Source: Baffinella frigidus (Eukaryota; Cryptophyceae; Cryptomonadales; Baffinellaceae). Taken from it: a stretch of DNA of 11,090 bases. The notes beneath the pieces were generated by a model, which made no database searches, had not been told where the DNA came from, and was given only the letters and a program-made list of their open reading frames with translations. The DNA lies in contig MU646663.1 in assembly GCA_026770585.1 (NCBI GenBank), positions 292,538-303,627 on the forward strand, written 5' to 3'. Shown here in pieces: positions 5,389 through 11,030 of this stretch. The position numbers were made by a program, and so were the translations under genes. Positions within the stretch are counted from its first letter, which is position 1. Each line of letters opens with the position of its first letter.

Positions 5389-5600
5389 GGTCCTTGAGTT
5401 CCTTTACAGGGGTACCTCGCTCATAAGAAACCGCCTCTCCCTAGGACCCTACAGTAGGCCCATGCCTAGGGCCCTATGGTGGCCCCAGGGGGGGTGGCAG
5501 TTTCGAGTGATGTACCCCTGTAGGTTCTTTGAGTTCCCAACATAGGCGGACACCGGAACTTGTTCTGCAGAAAAGCCATTCTTCCTTTCGGATCACATTT
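5389..5600 (-). repeat. RT repeat, subfamily A copy interrupted by IR1 (sense -)
   Basis: The tail part (5389-5406) and the body (5521-5600) are halves of one copy. Removing 5407-5520 and one TA restores CCTTTAGGTTCTTTGAG, matching uninterrupted copies such as 6851. The body carries the CATAGGCGGACAC and GAAAAGCCATTCTTCC segments of the subfamily and ends in a C run. The tail has two to three units. Confidence 0.88.
5407..5520 (+). mobile_element. IR1 element, full copy nested in RT (IR1-H)
   Basis: This is the shortest full copy, 114 bp. It is flanked by TA (5405-5406 and 5521-5522). The left arm is perfect; the right arm reads TTTCGAGTGATGTACCCCTG and is mutated. The core is in forward orientation. 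The host sequence shows that one TA was duplicated on insertion. Confidence 0.92.
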
Positions 5601-5615
5601 CCCCCCCCCGGTGTG

Positions 5616-5708
5616 TCCTTTAGGTCCTTTAGGTTTTTCGAGCTCTCAACATAGGCGTACACTGGAACTGGTTCTGAAGAAAAGACATGCTTCCTTTCGG
5701 ATCACGTC
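5616..5708 (-). repeat. RT repeat, subfamily A copy (sense -)
   Basis: Two clean tail units (CCTTTAGGT as read on plus) are followed by the GAGCTCTCAACATAGGCG body through to GGATCACGTC. In the sense frame shared by other A copies, TGG has become TGA. Bases 5617-5676 are the inverse of 5921-5980. Confidence 0.85.
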
Positions 5709-5716
5709 AGGCCCCC

Positions 5717-5837
5717 CTGTCTCAGTTAATCTGGGATTCTCATCAAATACATTTAGACCAGGACTCCGTACAAACGCTCCAGTACAAAGAGCATCTACAT
5801 GTACTTAGCGAGGAGCCCAAATGAACTCAGGCAGCGC
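5717..5837 (+). mobile_element. IR2 element, second copy
   Basis: The copy matches the IR2 element at 4303 over about 120 bp: CTGTCTCAGTTAATCTGG at the left, GTACAAACGCTCCAGTAC internally, and CAGGCAGCGC at the right, followed by TA (5838-5839). The left TA is missing; the left end lies within a C run that continues the adjoining RT copy. Confidence 0.8.
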
Positions 5838-5920
5838 TATTCTCTCCTGTCTCCCTCGCACACAACGGTGTATCCGTTTACATGACCTCTCGCGTCGTCC
5901 CGGCTTAGACAAAGCCTCTA

Positions 5921-5980
5921 CAGAACCAGTTCCGGTGTCCGCCTATGGTGGGAGTTAAAAGAACCTAAAGGACCTAAAGG
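5921..5980 (+). repeat. RT repeat, subfamily A copy (sense +)
   Basis: It runs CAGAACCAGTTCCGGTG, CCGCCTATGG, GGGAGTTAAAAGAACC and ends in two perfect tail units. It is truncated at the CAGAACC position in the sense 5' direction. With 5617-5676 it forms a 60-bp inverted pair that encloses an IR2 copy. Confidence 0.82.
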
Positions 5981-6032
5981 GGGTGCACATGTGGCGGCCG
6001 TGTTGGTACCAATACAGGTGTCTCTCGTGGGC

Positions 6033-6080
6033 AGGGTTTAGAGTTGAGAGTTTAGGGTTAAGAGTTAAGAGTTAAGAACT
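6033..6080. repeat. Interstitial telomere-like G-rich tract
   Basis: AGGGTTTAGAG, AGTTTAGGG and repeated TTAAGAG units make a short tract resembling degenerate TTTAGGG. The orientation is opposite to the tracts at 1-610. It may be an internal telomere-like insertion or a chance low-complexity repeat. Confidence 0.55.
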
Positions 6081-6087
6081 TAAAAGA

Positions 6088-6120
6088 GCACTACGTACAA
6101 ATCCTCCAGTACAAAGAGGC
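6088..6120 (+). mobile_element. IR2 element internal fragment
   Basis: CTACGTACAAATCCTCC then AGTACAAAGAGG matches the internal part of the IR2 copy at 5717. No terminal repeat is present. Confidence 0.6.
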
Positions 6121-6172
6121 CAGCGAACGACGGCCGAAGTTCTAAAAGATCGGAGTTACTTGAAGGCTCATA

Positions 6173-6237
6173 ACCTCAGGCTCAGCCTCGCAACCTGGGG
6201 ACCGCATCTCCTCAAAGCGAGTTCCCCAAACGAGCAG
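6173..6237 (+). repeat. 65-bp dispersed repeat, copy 1
   Basis: The stretch matches 8218-8276: CTCAGSCTCGCAACCTG, GGACCGCATCTCCTC and CCCAAACGAGC are shared. Minus-strand frames cross both copies, but no domain is recognised. Confidence 0.8.
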
Positions 6238-6320
6238 GCATATCGCGGCGGGCCCTCTCTCGTCGTCCCTGCTTAGACAGAGTCCCTGTGGGGGTGCATA
6301 GTTCATCTGGGACCCCCGAT

Positions 6321-6415
6321 TTAAGTCCTTAAGGTTTTGATTTCCCACAACATAGGCGAACACCTCGCCCTTCCGTAGTATGGATCTGCAGAAAAAGCAT
6401 TGTTTTGCGTTTTGG
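6321..6415 (-). repeat. RT repeat, subfamily B copy, diverged (sense -)
   Basis: On plus it reads TTAAGTCCTTAAGGTTTTGATTT, CAACATAGGCG, CGCCCTTCCGTAG, GGATCTGCAGAAAAAGCATTG. It combines the subfamily B body (CCCTTCCGTAG and GGATCTGCAG) with a diverged two-unit tail. Confidence 0.75.
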
Positions 6416-6850
6416 CAACCCAGGGTGCGTTGCCGGACATGTAGAAGAGGATTTGCGCGAGGATGCGTGTGCTGTTGAGGGCAAAGACGTTTTGATTTCG
6501 TAATTTATTAGCTGGGATTCGCCGGCCGACCAGGACCTTCTTTTAGTCCAAAGATCGTTTCGGCCTACGTTGAATGCAGGCACCGTCTTGCCTATTTCTG
6601 GGGGTCGCTCCCTGAAGATGCGGAGGAAGAAGACGACGAAGAAGGGATTTGATCTGAGCCCATAGTTTCTGCAGATCCCTGTCCCGTCATCCACCATCAA
6701 GACATGATTTCCGTTAATTCCGATTTATTAAACAGGATTGTCGGTTTCAGCCCATGCCATCTCCAAGCAAGGACCAGTACTGCCATGTACTCACCAAATT
6801 GAGCAGAGGACTCCGCCCACTGTGGATTGCCTTCAGGTCCGAATTTCCGT
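6416..6850. other. Unassigned stretch, weak minus-strand open frame
   Basis: A minus-strand frame runs from an ATG near 6697 to 6329 (about 122 codons) and reads through the RT copy at its C-terminal end. The upstream part contains a short hydrophobic run (FFVVFFLRIF) and otherwise no motif that I recognise. It could be an exon joined to the repeat, but chance is equally likely. Confidence 0.25.
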
Positions 6851-7014
6851 CCTTTAGGTCCTTTAGGTTCTTCAAGCTCCCAACATAGGCGGACACTGGA
6901 ACTTGTTCTGTAGAAAAGCCATGCTTCCTTTCGGATCACATTCAGCCCTCCCGGTGCACAGGATCGCAGCAGAAACCGGCTGAAGGGGATCCTCATCGGG
7001 GGCTTGAGTTAATC
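6851..7014 (-). repeat. RT repeat, longest subfamily A copy (sense -)
   Basis: This is the longest A copy, about 165 bp: two tail units, the CAACATAGGCGGACACTGG body, AAGCCATGCTTCCTTTCGG, then GCCCTCCCGGTGCACAGG and GGGGGCTTGAGTTAATCC. The far part is also found, diverged, in the longest B copy (7826-7994), so A and B are related throughout and not only in their tails. Confidence 0.85.
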
Positions 7015-7111
7015 CAGAGGATCTTGCTCGCACACACACCAGGACCACAAGTCGCTGAAAGCCCATAGGTATCAAATGGTTAAGCTCCTACGAGCTCCAA
7101 CCACGTATACC

Positions 7112-7515
7112 CCTTTAGATCCTTTAGGTTTAGGTCCTTTAGGTTTTAATTTCTCCCAACATGGCTCAACGACACGCTCTTCCGTAAAAAGGATCTGCAG
7201 AGAAAGAATTTTTTGCTTTCGGTTTAATTCACGTCCTATAGGTCCTTTAGGTTCTTCGAGCTCCCAACATAGGCGGACACCGGAACACCTTTAGGTCCTT
7301 TAGGTTTTACACGTTAGGTCCTTTAGGTTCTTCGAGCTCCCAACATAGGCCTTTAGGTCCTTTAGGTTTTGATTTCTCCCAACATAGCCCAACGACACAC
7401 CTTTCCGTAGAAAAGATCTGCAGGCACCTTTAGGTCCTTCAGGTTTTAATTTCTCCCGACATGTCCCAACGACACGCCCTTCCGTAGAAAGGATCCGCAG
7501 AGAAAGATTTTTTGT
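7112..7515 (-). repeat. Cluster of RT copies (A and B) in tandem, sense -
   Basis: Consecutive pieces are B at 7112-7229 with four tail units, A at 7234-7286, a tail-only piece at 7287-7310, a very short A at 7314-7350, B at 7351-7424 and B at 7427-7515. All share the tail end and differ in how far they extend the other way. B bodies carry TCTCCCAACATRGCYCAACG, CCCTTCCGTAGAAAGG and TCTGCAGAGAAAG. Both strands have open frames because the 9-bp tail unit keeps phase; this does not show a gene. Confidence 0.85.
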
Positions 7516-7540
7516 GATCCTTTAGGCTTTAAAGGGGGGA

Positions 7541-7825
7541 CAGCGAGGTTTAATAAGTTGACAAACACGACCGCTGCACGCCACGTGGAGAGGTAGGCCG
7601 AGACGCCGGGCTCTCACGCCCATCACCACCCCTAAGGGTGAATCGTTCAATGGAACGCCTCGCCCGCTAGGACGAGCTACCCAGGAGGGAGGGCACGAAC
7701 CAACCGCCGGAGCAAGGCCAGGCCCAGGCGGTGCAGATCCATGCCCCCACCCACGCCTGGATGAGGCACGGGGACCAGTCCGTCGCGCCCCCTGGGGCGT
7801 AGAGCGGGGCGTAGGGTTTAAATGG
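7541..7825. other. GC-rich island between RT copies, identity unknown
   Basis: A 285-bp GC-rich segment separates RT B copies ending near 7515 and starting at 7826. It is open in one minus-strand frame (7522-7908) that also runs into the neighbouring RT copy, and no conserved domain is visible. It could be a captured host fragment, part of a longer RT element, or an unrelated insert. Confidence 0.35.
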
Positions 7826-8194
7826 CTTGAGGTCCTTTGGGTTTTAATTTCTCCCAACACGGCCCAACGACACGCCCTTCCGTAGAAAGGATCTGCATTA
7901 AAAAGCATTTTTGCTTTCGGATCGCGTTTAGCTCTCCAGTGCAGAGGCTCGTGAAGAGGGGATACAGGGTAGTTTTCTTGGGGTGTTTGAGTTATTAGGT
8001 CCTTTAGGTCCTTGAGGTTTTAATTTCGCCCAACATATGCCAACGACACGCCCTTCCGTAGAAAGGACTGCAGAGAAAATTCCTTTAAAGCCTTTAGGTC
8101 CTTTAGGTTTTAATTTCTTCCAACATAGCCCATTACGACCTTTAGGTCCTTTAGGTTTTAATTTCGCCCAACATATGCCAACGACACATTTTCC
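7826..8194 (-). repeat. Cluster of RT subfamily B copies, sense -
   Basis: The pieces are 7826-7994 (the longest B copy, about 170 bp), 7996-8080, 8082-8132 and 8138-8194. Tails have two or three units. Each more rightward copy is cut at a different point in the body, and each tail abuts the previous copy, giving a head-to-tail series. In the sense direction the last three copies stay in one open frame; a single-base deletion in one of them (CTGCAGTCC for CTGCAGATCC) argues against sustained coding. Confidence 0.87.
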
Positions 8195-8217
8195 CTTAAG
8201 AAGTTGTGAGCCTCACG

Positions 8218-8289
8218 AGGCTCAGGCTCGCAACCTGAGGACCGCATCTCCTCGCCCTGTTCCCCCAAACGAGCGGCCGCTCGTTTGGG
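8218..8289 (+). repeat. Dispersed repeat copy 2 ending in a perfect palindrome
   Basis: Bases 8218-8276 match 6173-6237. The shared CCCAAACGAGC here becomes half of a perfect 26-bp palindrome (8264-8289) centred on GCGGCCGC. Just before, TGAGCCTC and GAGGCTCA (8207-8224) form another near-palindrome with a two-base centre. The copy at 6173 lacks the second half of the palindrome. Confidence 0.85.
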
Positions 8290-8830
8290 CGCTGGAGCCG
8301 GGCGGCGGACGTGACGCAACGGGCGGGGAGGAGGTGCGATGGGGGATGGAGCGGCCGAGCCATCGCCCGTGCACCTCCGGCGAGAGTCTGTGCGTCAAAG
8401 GGTGCGGCAGACTCCCCAGTTTTTTTTTCTTGAGGCAGGTCGCGCGCCCCAGTTTGGGAGCCACTTTGAGCGTGGGGGTAGTGTGTGGTCGTGTTCTGCG
8501 GGCCTTCGACCTCGGGAGGGCGGTGCGTGATGGGGTGGGGGCTCATCGTTTCGGCCTCTCGGGGGAGGGGAGTGACATCGATCCACCCCGCATGGCAGCT
8601 CGCGGCGAAGGCGAAGGAGTTCGAGGAGTGGGAGCGAGAGGGAGAACGGCGCGAATCTATGCGCGCAGGTGCGCCATGCCCTTGTTTGTTGCTCGGCCGG
8701 CATTTTTGCTGCTGCGGAGTGCGGTCCGTTTTGGCGCTTCCAGGCACTCATCACGTCGACACAAAGACTGAGTGGGAACGAAAGCGAGAGAGCGAGGGGC
8801 GCATCGATGCTGCCGAGCCTAAGCCCTAAA
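8290..8830. other. GC-rich stretch with overlapping open frames, coding status unresolved
   Basis: A plus-strand frame from an ATG at 8037 reads to 8771 (244 codons), but its first 60 or so codons are RT repeat and the palindrome. A second plus frame (8485-8829, GTG start) includes an Ala/Lys/Glu-rich helical-looking stretch around residues 45-65 followed by a Cys-rich patch. Two minus-strand frames overlap these. No family is recognised and all frames cannot be real. If there is a gene here it is most likely a partial exon. Confidence 0.25.
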
Positions 8831-9018
8831 CCACCAGCCCTCTGAATGGGGGCAAACTGTCTTTTTCACTTCCCTTGATTTGTACTGGAGATCGTCGTCG
8901 GATTCCGACTAAATGTCGTGCAACTCAGGGGACTCGAAAAGACGATTTGCTCCCACTCTGACGGCTGGTGGGAGCGGGAGTGGAACGAAAGCGAGAGAGT
9001 GAGGGGCGTATCGATGCT
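8772..9018. repeat. 40-bp direct repeat with GCGAGAGAG and ATCGATGCT
   Basis: Bases 8772-8811 and 8980-9018 both read GTGG(G)AACGAAAGCGAGAGAG, YGAGGGGCGYATCGATGCT. They are about 205 bp apart. Between them GCTCCCAC (8949-8956) and GTGGGAGC (8968-8975) form an 8-bp hairpin. A weaker relative of the first half occurs near 8626. Nothing gene-like lies between them. Confidence 0.75.
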
Positions 9019-9021
9019 CTA

Positions 9022-9047
9022 GCTCTGTCTCAGTCTATTTGGGCTCA
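9022..9047 (+). mobile_element. Solo IR2 terminal repeat
   Basis: TA (9020-9021) is followed by GCTCTGTCTCAGTCTATTTG, matching the left terminal repeat of the IR2 copy at 4303. No right end is found nearby. From 9048 to 9186 I see nothing else to report. Confidence 0.55.
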
Positions 9048-9186
9048 CCAGTTTGGAGGGCCCGGGCTCTTTCCTGCGCCATAGTTAACGGATTTGCACC
9101 GCGAACCCAGCGTACCCGAATTTGGACCGTTGCCAATTACCCCTATTAACTCCTCCCCCCCATGCCTGCAGCGGAGGATTCGGGGC

Positions 9187-9273
9187 CTGAACCCTAAACG
9201 CCACACCCCAAAACCTACACCCTAAACCCTACACCCTAAACCCTAAACCCTCAACCCTAAACCCTAAACCCTG
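9187..9273. repeat. Telomere-like C-rich tract
   Basis: CCCTAAA units with CCCTACA and CCCTCAA variants run to CCCTGAG. It is separated by about 70 bp of GC-rich DNA from an oppositely oriented G-rich tract. Confidence 0.85.
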
Positions 9274-9345
9274 AGCAGAGGAAGCGTGGGCGTTGGATTC
9301 GGCAGCGGCGGGGGGCGGCCGGGGGGACCTCTTCTCTCCTCCCTC

Positions 9346-9513
9346 AGGTTCAGGGGTTGGGGATGAGGGGTTAGGGGTGAGGGGTTTGAGGGTGCAGGGT
9401 GTAGGGTTTAGGGGGGGGGGGGGGGGGTTCAATTCTCTCGACACTCAGGTTTAGGGGTTAGGGTTTAGGGTGTAGGGTGTAGGGTTTAGGGTTTAGTGTT
9501 GAGGGTTTTGTGT
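9346..9513. repeat. Telomere-like G-rich tract with a G17 run
   Basis: AGGGTTT-type units with many variants (GGGGTTAGGGG, GTGTAGGG) are interrupted by a G17 run (9411-9427) and by TTCAATTCTCTCGACACTCAGG (spanning 9428-9449), a sequence resembled by AAACTCTCTGCACTCAAGG just after the tract. The orientation is opposite to the tract at 9187. Confidence 0.85.
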
Positions 9514-9586
9514 GGGCACAAAACTCTCTGCACTCAAGGAAATAATGAGAAAGTGGTCGACGTGAAGGTTTTCTACCGGCACCGCC

Positions 9587-9836
9587 AACGTTTACCTTTT
9601 GTTTCATCATGTCTGTGACCAACTTCTCGGCACACCCCTCAACACCACACAGTGGACTACGCACCTTTCATCAAAAGTCGACTTACCCTGTGGGCAGTTA
9701 TCTTCAAGGATTTTCTAATGCAAATTTGGTCACGTTACCGCTAAATCTAGGGGTCCCGAAACCCTCGTAGCCCACCGAGTGGAACGTTTACCTTTTGTTG
9801 CATCATGTCTGTGGCCAACTTCTCGGCACACCCCTC
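9587..9836 (+). repeat. 54-bp direct duplication, 196-bp spacing
   Basis: Bases 9587-9640 and 9783-9836 are identical except for two substitutions, over AACGTTTACCTTTTGTT, CATCATGTCTGTG and CCAACTTCTCGGCACAC. The spacing is 196 bp and the sequence between is otherwise unrelated. Each copy provides an ATG that opens a small frame. Confidence 0.92.
9609..9770 (+). CDS. Possible small ORF, shares N-terminus with next (53 aa)
   Basis: An ATG inside the first 54-bp copy opens a 53-codon frame ending TAG. Residues 1-11 (MSVTNFSAHPS) match the start of the next small frame at all but residue 4. The rest has no motif that I recognise. It may be the first exon of a duplicated gene family or chance; codon composition does not help at this length. 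Confidence 0.2.
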   Translation: MSVTNFSAHPSTPHSGLRTFHQKSTYPVGSYLQGFSNANLVTLPLNLGVPKPS

Positions 9837-10044
9837 TACACACCCGGAAAGCGGAGGCGTTCGCCCGGAAGCTTCCCTTCGGACCACCAACCCTCGCGGA
9901 AAGATCAAATCGTCGATTGTCAGACCTCTGATTCCCCTTGCAGAGACCCCAGATCTGGGGTCCCTGTGTCAACTTAAGTCCCAATTTTGGTACAAATTAA
10001 CTTTTGGGAACAGGTCGAAATCAATGAATTTGGTCCTTCCGTGA
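9805..10044 (+). CDS. Possible small ORF with duplicated N-terminus (79 aa)
   Basis: An ATG in the second 54-bp copy opens a 79-codon frame beginning MSVANFSAHPST. The frame crosses the 26-bp palindrome at 9941-9966. After residue 12 it diverges from the upstream frame. There is no recognisable domain, signal peptide or membrane segment. I regard it as low-confidence. Confidence 0.2.
   Translation: MSVANFSAHPSTHPESGGVRPEASLRTTNPRGKIKSSIVRPLIPLAETPDLGSLCQLKSQFWYKLTFGNRSKSMNLVLP
9941..9966. repeat. 26-bp palindrome centred on AGATCT
   Basis: GACCCCAGATCTGGGGTC (9945-9962) is a perfect 18-bp palindrome. CAG and CTG outside extend it past one mismatch. Confidence 0.9.
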
Positions 10045-10189
10045 GGGTTGGTGGGAGGTCTGCCGCTTACGGCTAACCTTGACCTTGGTTTAAATGTCGG
10101 GTTTAATCAAACGGCGCTATCCCTTCTTTCCAAAATAGATAAATCCATCAATCAAACGGCGCTAACCCCCTGTCTGTGAACCGATCAGG
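10045..10189. repeat. Intergenic stretch with a 15-bp direct repeat
   Basis: AATCAAACGGCGCTA occurs at 10105-10119 and 10150-10164, 45 bp apart. Nothing else is recognised between the small frames and the next telomere-like tract. Confidence 0.75.
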
Positions 10190-10396
10190 GCCTAAACCCC
10201 GCCCCCTGACCCCTAAACCCTAAACCCCAACACCTGAACCCCAAACCCTAAACACTAACCCCTCAGCCCTCAACCTTCAACCCCACACCCTAAACCCTAA
10301 CCCCTAACCCCTAAACCCCACACCCCAAACCCTTAACCCTTAAGCCCAAACCCCAAACCCTAAACCCTAACCCCTAGCCCCCAACCCCCAAACCAG
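10190..10396. repeat. Telomere-like C-rich tract, highly variant
   Basis: About 200 bp of CCCTAAA, CCCCTAA, CCCCAAA and CCCTCAA units with no long perfect run. The orientation matches 1-610 and is opposite to 9346-9513. Confidence 0.85.
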
Positions 10397-10430
10397 GGCA
10401 CCCAGGCTTCGTGGGAGGCGTCGCGCAAGA

Positions 10431-11007
10431 CTGGCAGGATGCTGCGGGGAACTCCTTTTCCGGGACTGCGGGGAACTCTCCCAGGGGAGCGCTGGGTCCA
10501 CGCGCACCATTCCCTCTCAGTCCGCTCAGTCCGAGAGAGGCAACGCCGCTGATCCCGAGGGAGAGAGGGGAAAGAGCGCCGGGGAGTCCGAGAAAGGGAG
10601 GGCCGCTCAGCCCTCTCAGTCCGAGAGAAGCCGGGCCGCTGGAGGCTCGGCGGAGTCCCAGTGTCAGAGTATCTCAGAGGACTCAGCCGAGCCCGAGGGA
10701 AAGAGGGCCGGGGAATCCGAGAAATGGAGGCCCGCTTAGTTCAAGCGAAGAAGGAGGGCCGCTGAGTCCGAGAGGAACAGAGCAGGTGCTTCCGAGAGCA
10801 AGAGGGTCGCTGAGTCCCAGAAGGGCAGTCCCGCCCACGCCTCTCAGCCCGAGAGATCCCGGGCCGCTGGTCCCGAGGGAAAGAGGGGGGAGAGGGCCGG
10901 GGAGTCCGAGGAAGGGAGGACCGCTCACTCTGCTCAGCCCGAGAGATCCAGAGGCGCTAATTTCGAAGGAAAAAGGGTCGCTCCAGGCCTGGCAGGACGC
11001 TACGGGG
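10431..11007. repeat. CTGGCAGGAYGCTRCGGGG repeat bracketing the minisatellite
   Basis: Bases 10431-10449 and 10989-11007 are direct copies with two substitutions. They lie at the two sides of the GAGTCCGAGAG minisatellite and may mark the edges of a larger repeated unit. Confidence 0.75.
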
Positions 11008-11030
11008 GTGAGTCCGAGAGGAGAGGGAGG
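10505..11030. repeat. Degenerate GC-rich minisatellite, CCGAGAG/GGGCCGCT units
   Basis: Short units such as AGTCCGAGAAAGGGAGGGCCGCT recur about every 25-35 bases. A longer unit can be traced in several copies: CTCAGYCCGAGAGA, GGCCGCTG, TCCCGAGGGAAAGAGG, GCCGGGGAGTCCGAG. The minus strand reads as a low-complexity Gly/Pro/Leu/Ser protein (LGLSGPP-like), which I take as a composition effect, although a repeat protein cannot be excluded. The window ends in a G run without further features. Confidence 0.8.

Larger units (their letters stand above)
5893..6290. repeat. Short direct repeat CGTCGTCCCKGCTTAGACA
   Basis: Bases 5893-5919 and 6261-6286 align as CGTCGTCCC, GGCTTAGACA or TGCTTAGACA, then AAGCC or GAGTCC. 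The second copy runs into GGGGGTGCA, which also follows the RT copy ending at 5980. It appears to be another dispersed repeat of unknown type. Confidence 0.55.

Noticed and set aside
6851-7080. RT as a tRNA-derived SINE
   Set aside because: I found no convincing A-box and B-box pair in the longest copies, so an origin from tRNA is unsupported; a LINE-tail origin remains possible.
7541-7825. Possible rRNA or tRNA fragment in the GC-rich island
   Set aside because: I looked for recognisable conserved rRNA stretches or a cloverleaf and found none.
8037-8771. Longest open frame in the window, 244 codons on plus
   Set aside because: Its first part is RT repeat and a palindrome and it overlaps long minus-strand frames; no domain or start context supports it. 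Kept only as an unresolved open stretch.
10683-10928. Minus-strand Gly/Pro/Leu/Ser repeat protein
   Set aside because: It follows from the minisatellite units and has no start or context support; other frames are equally open.
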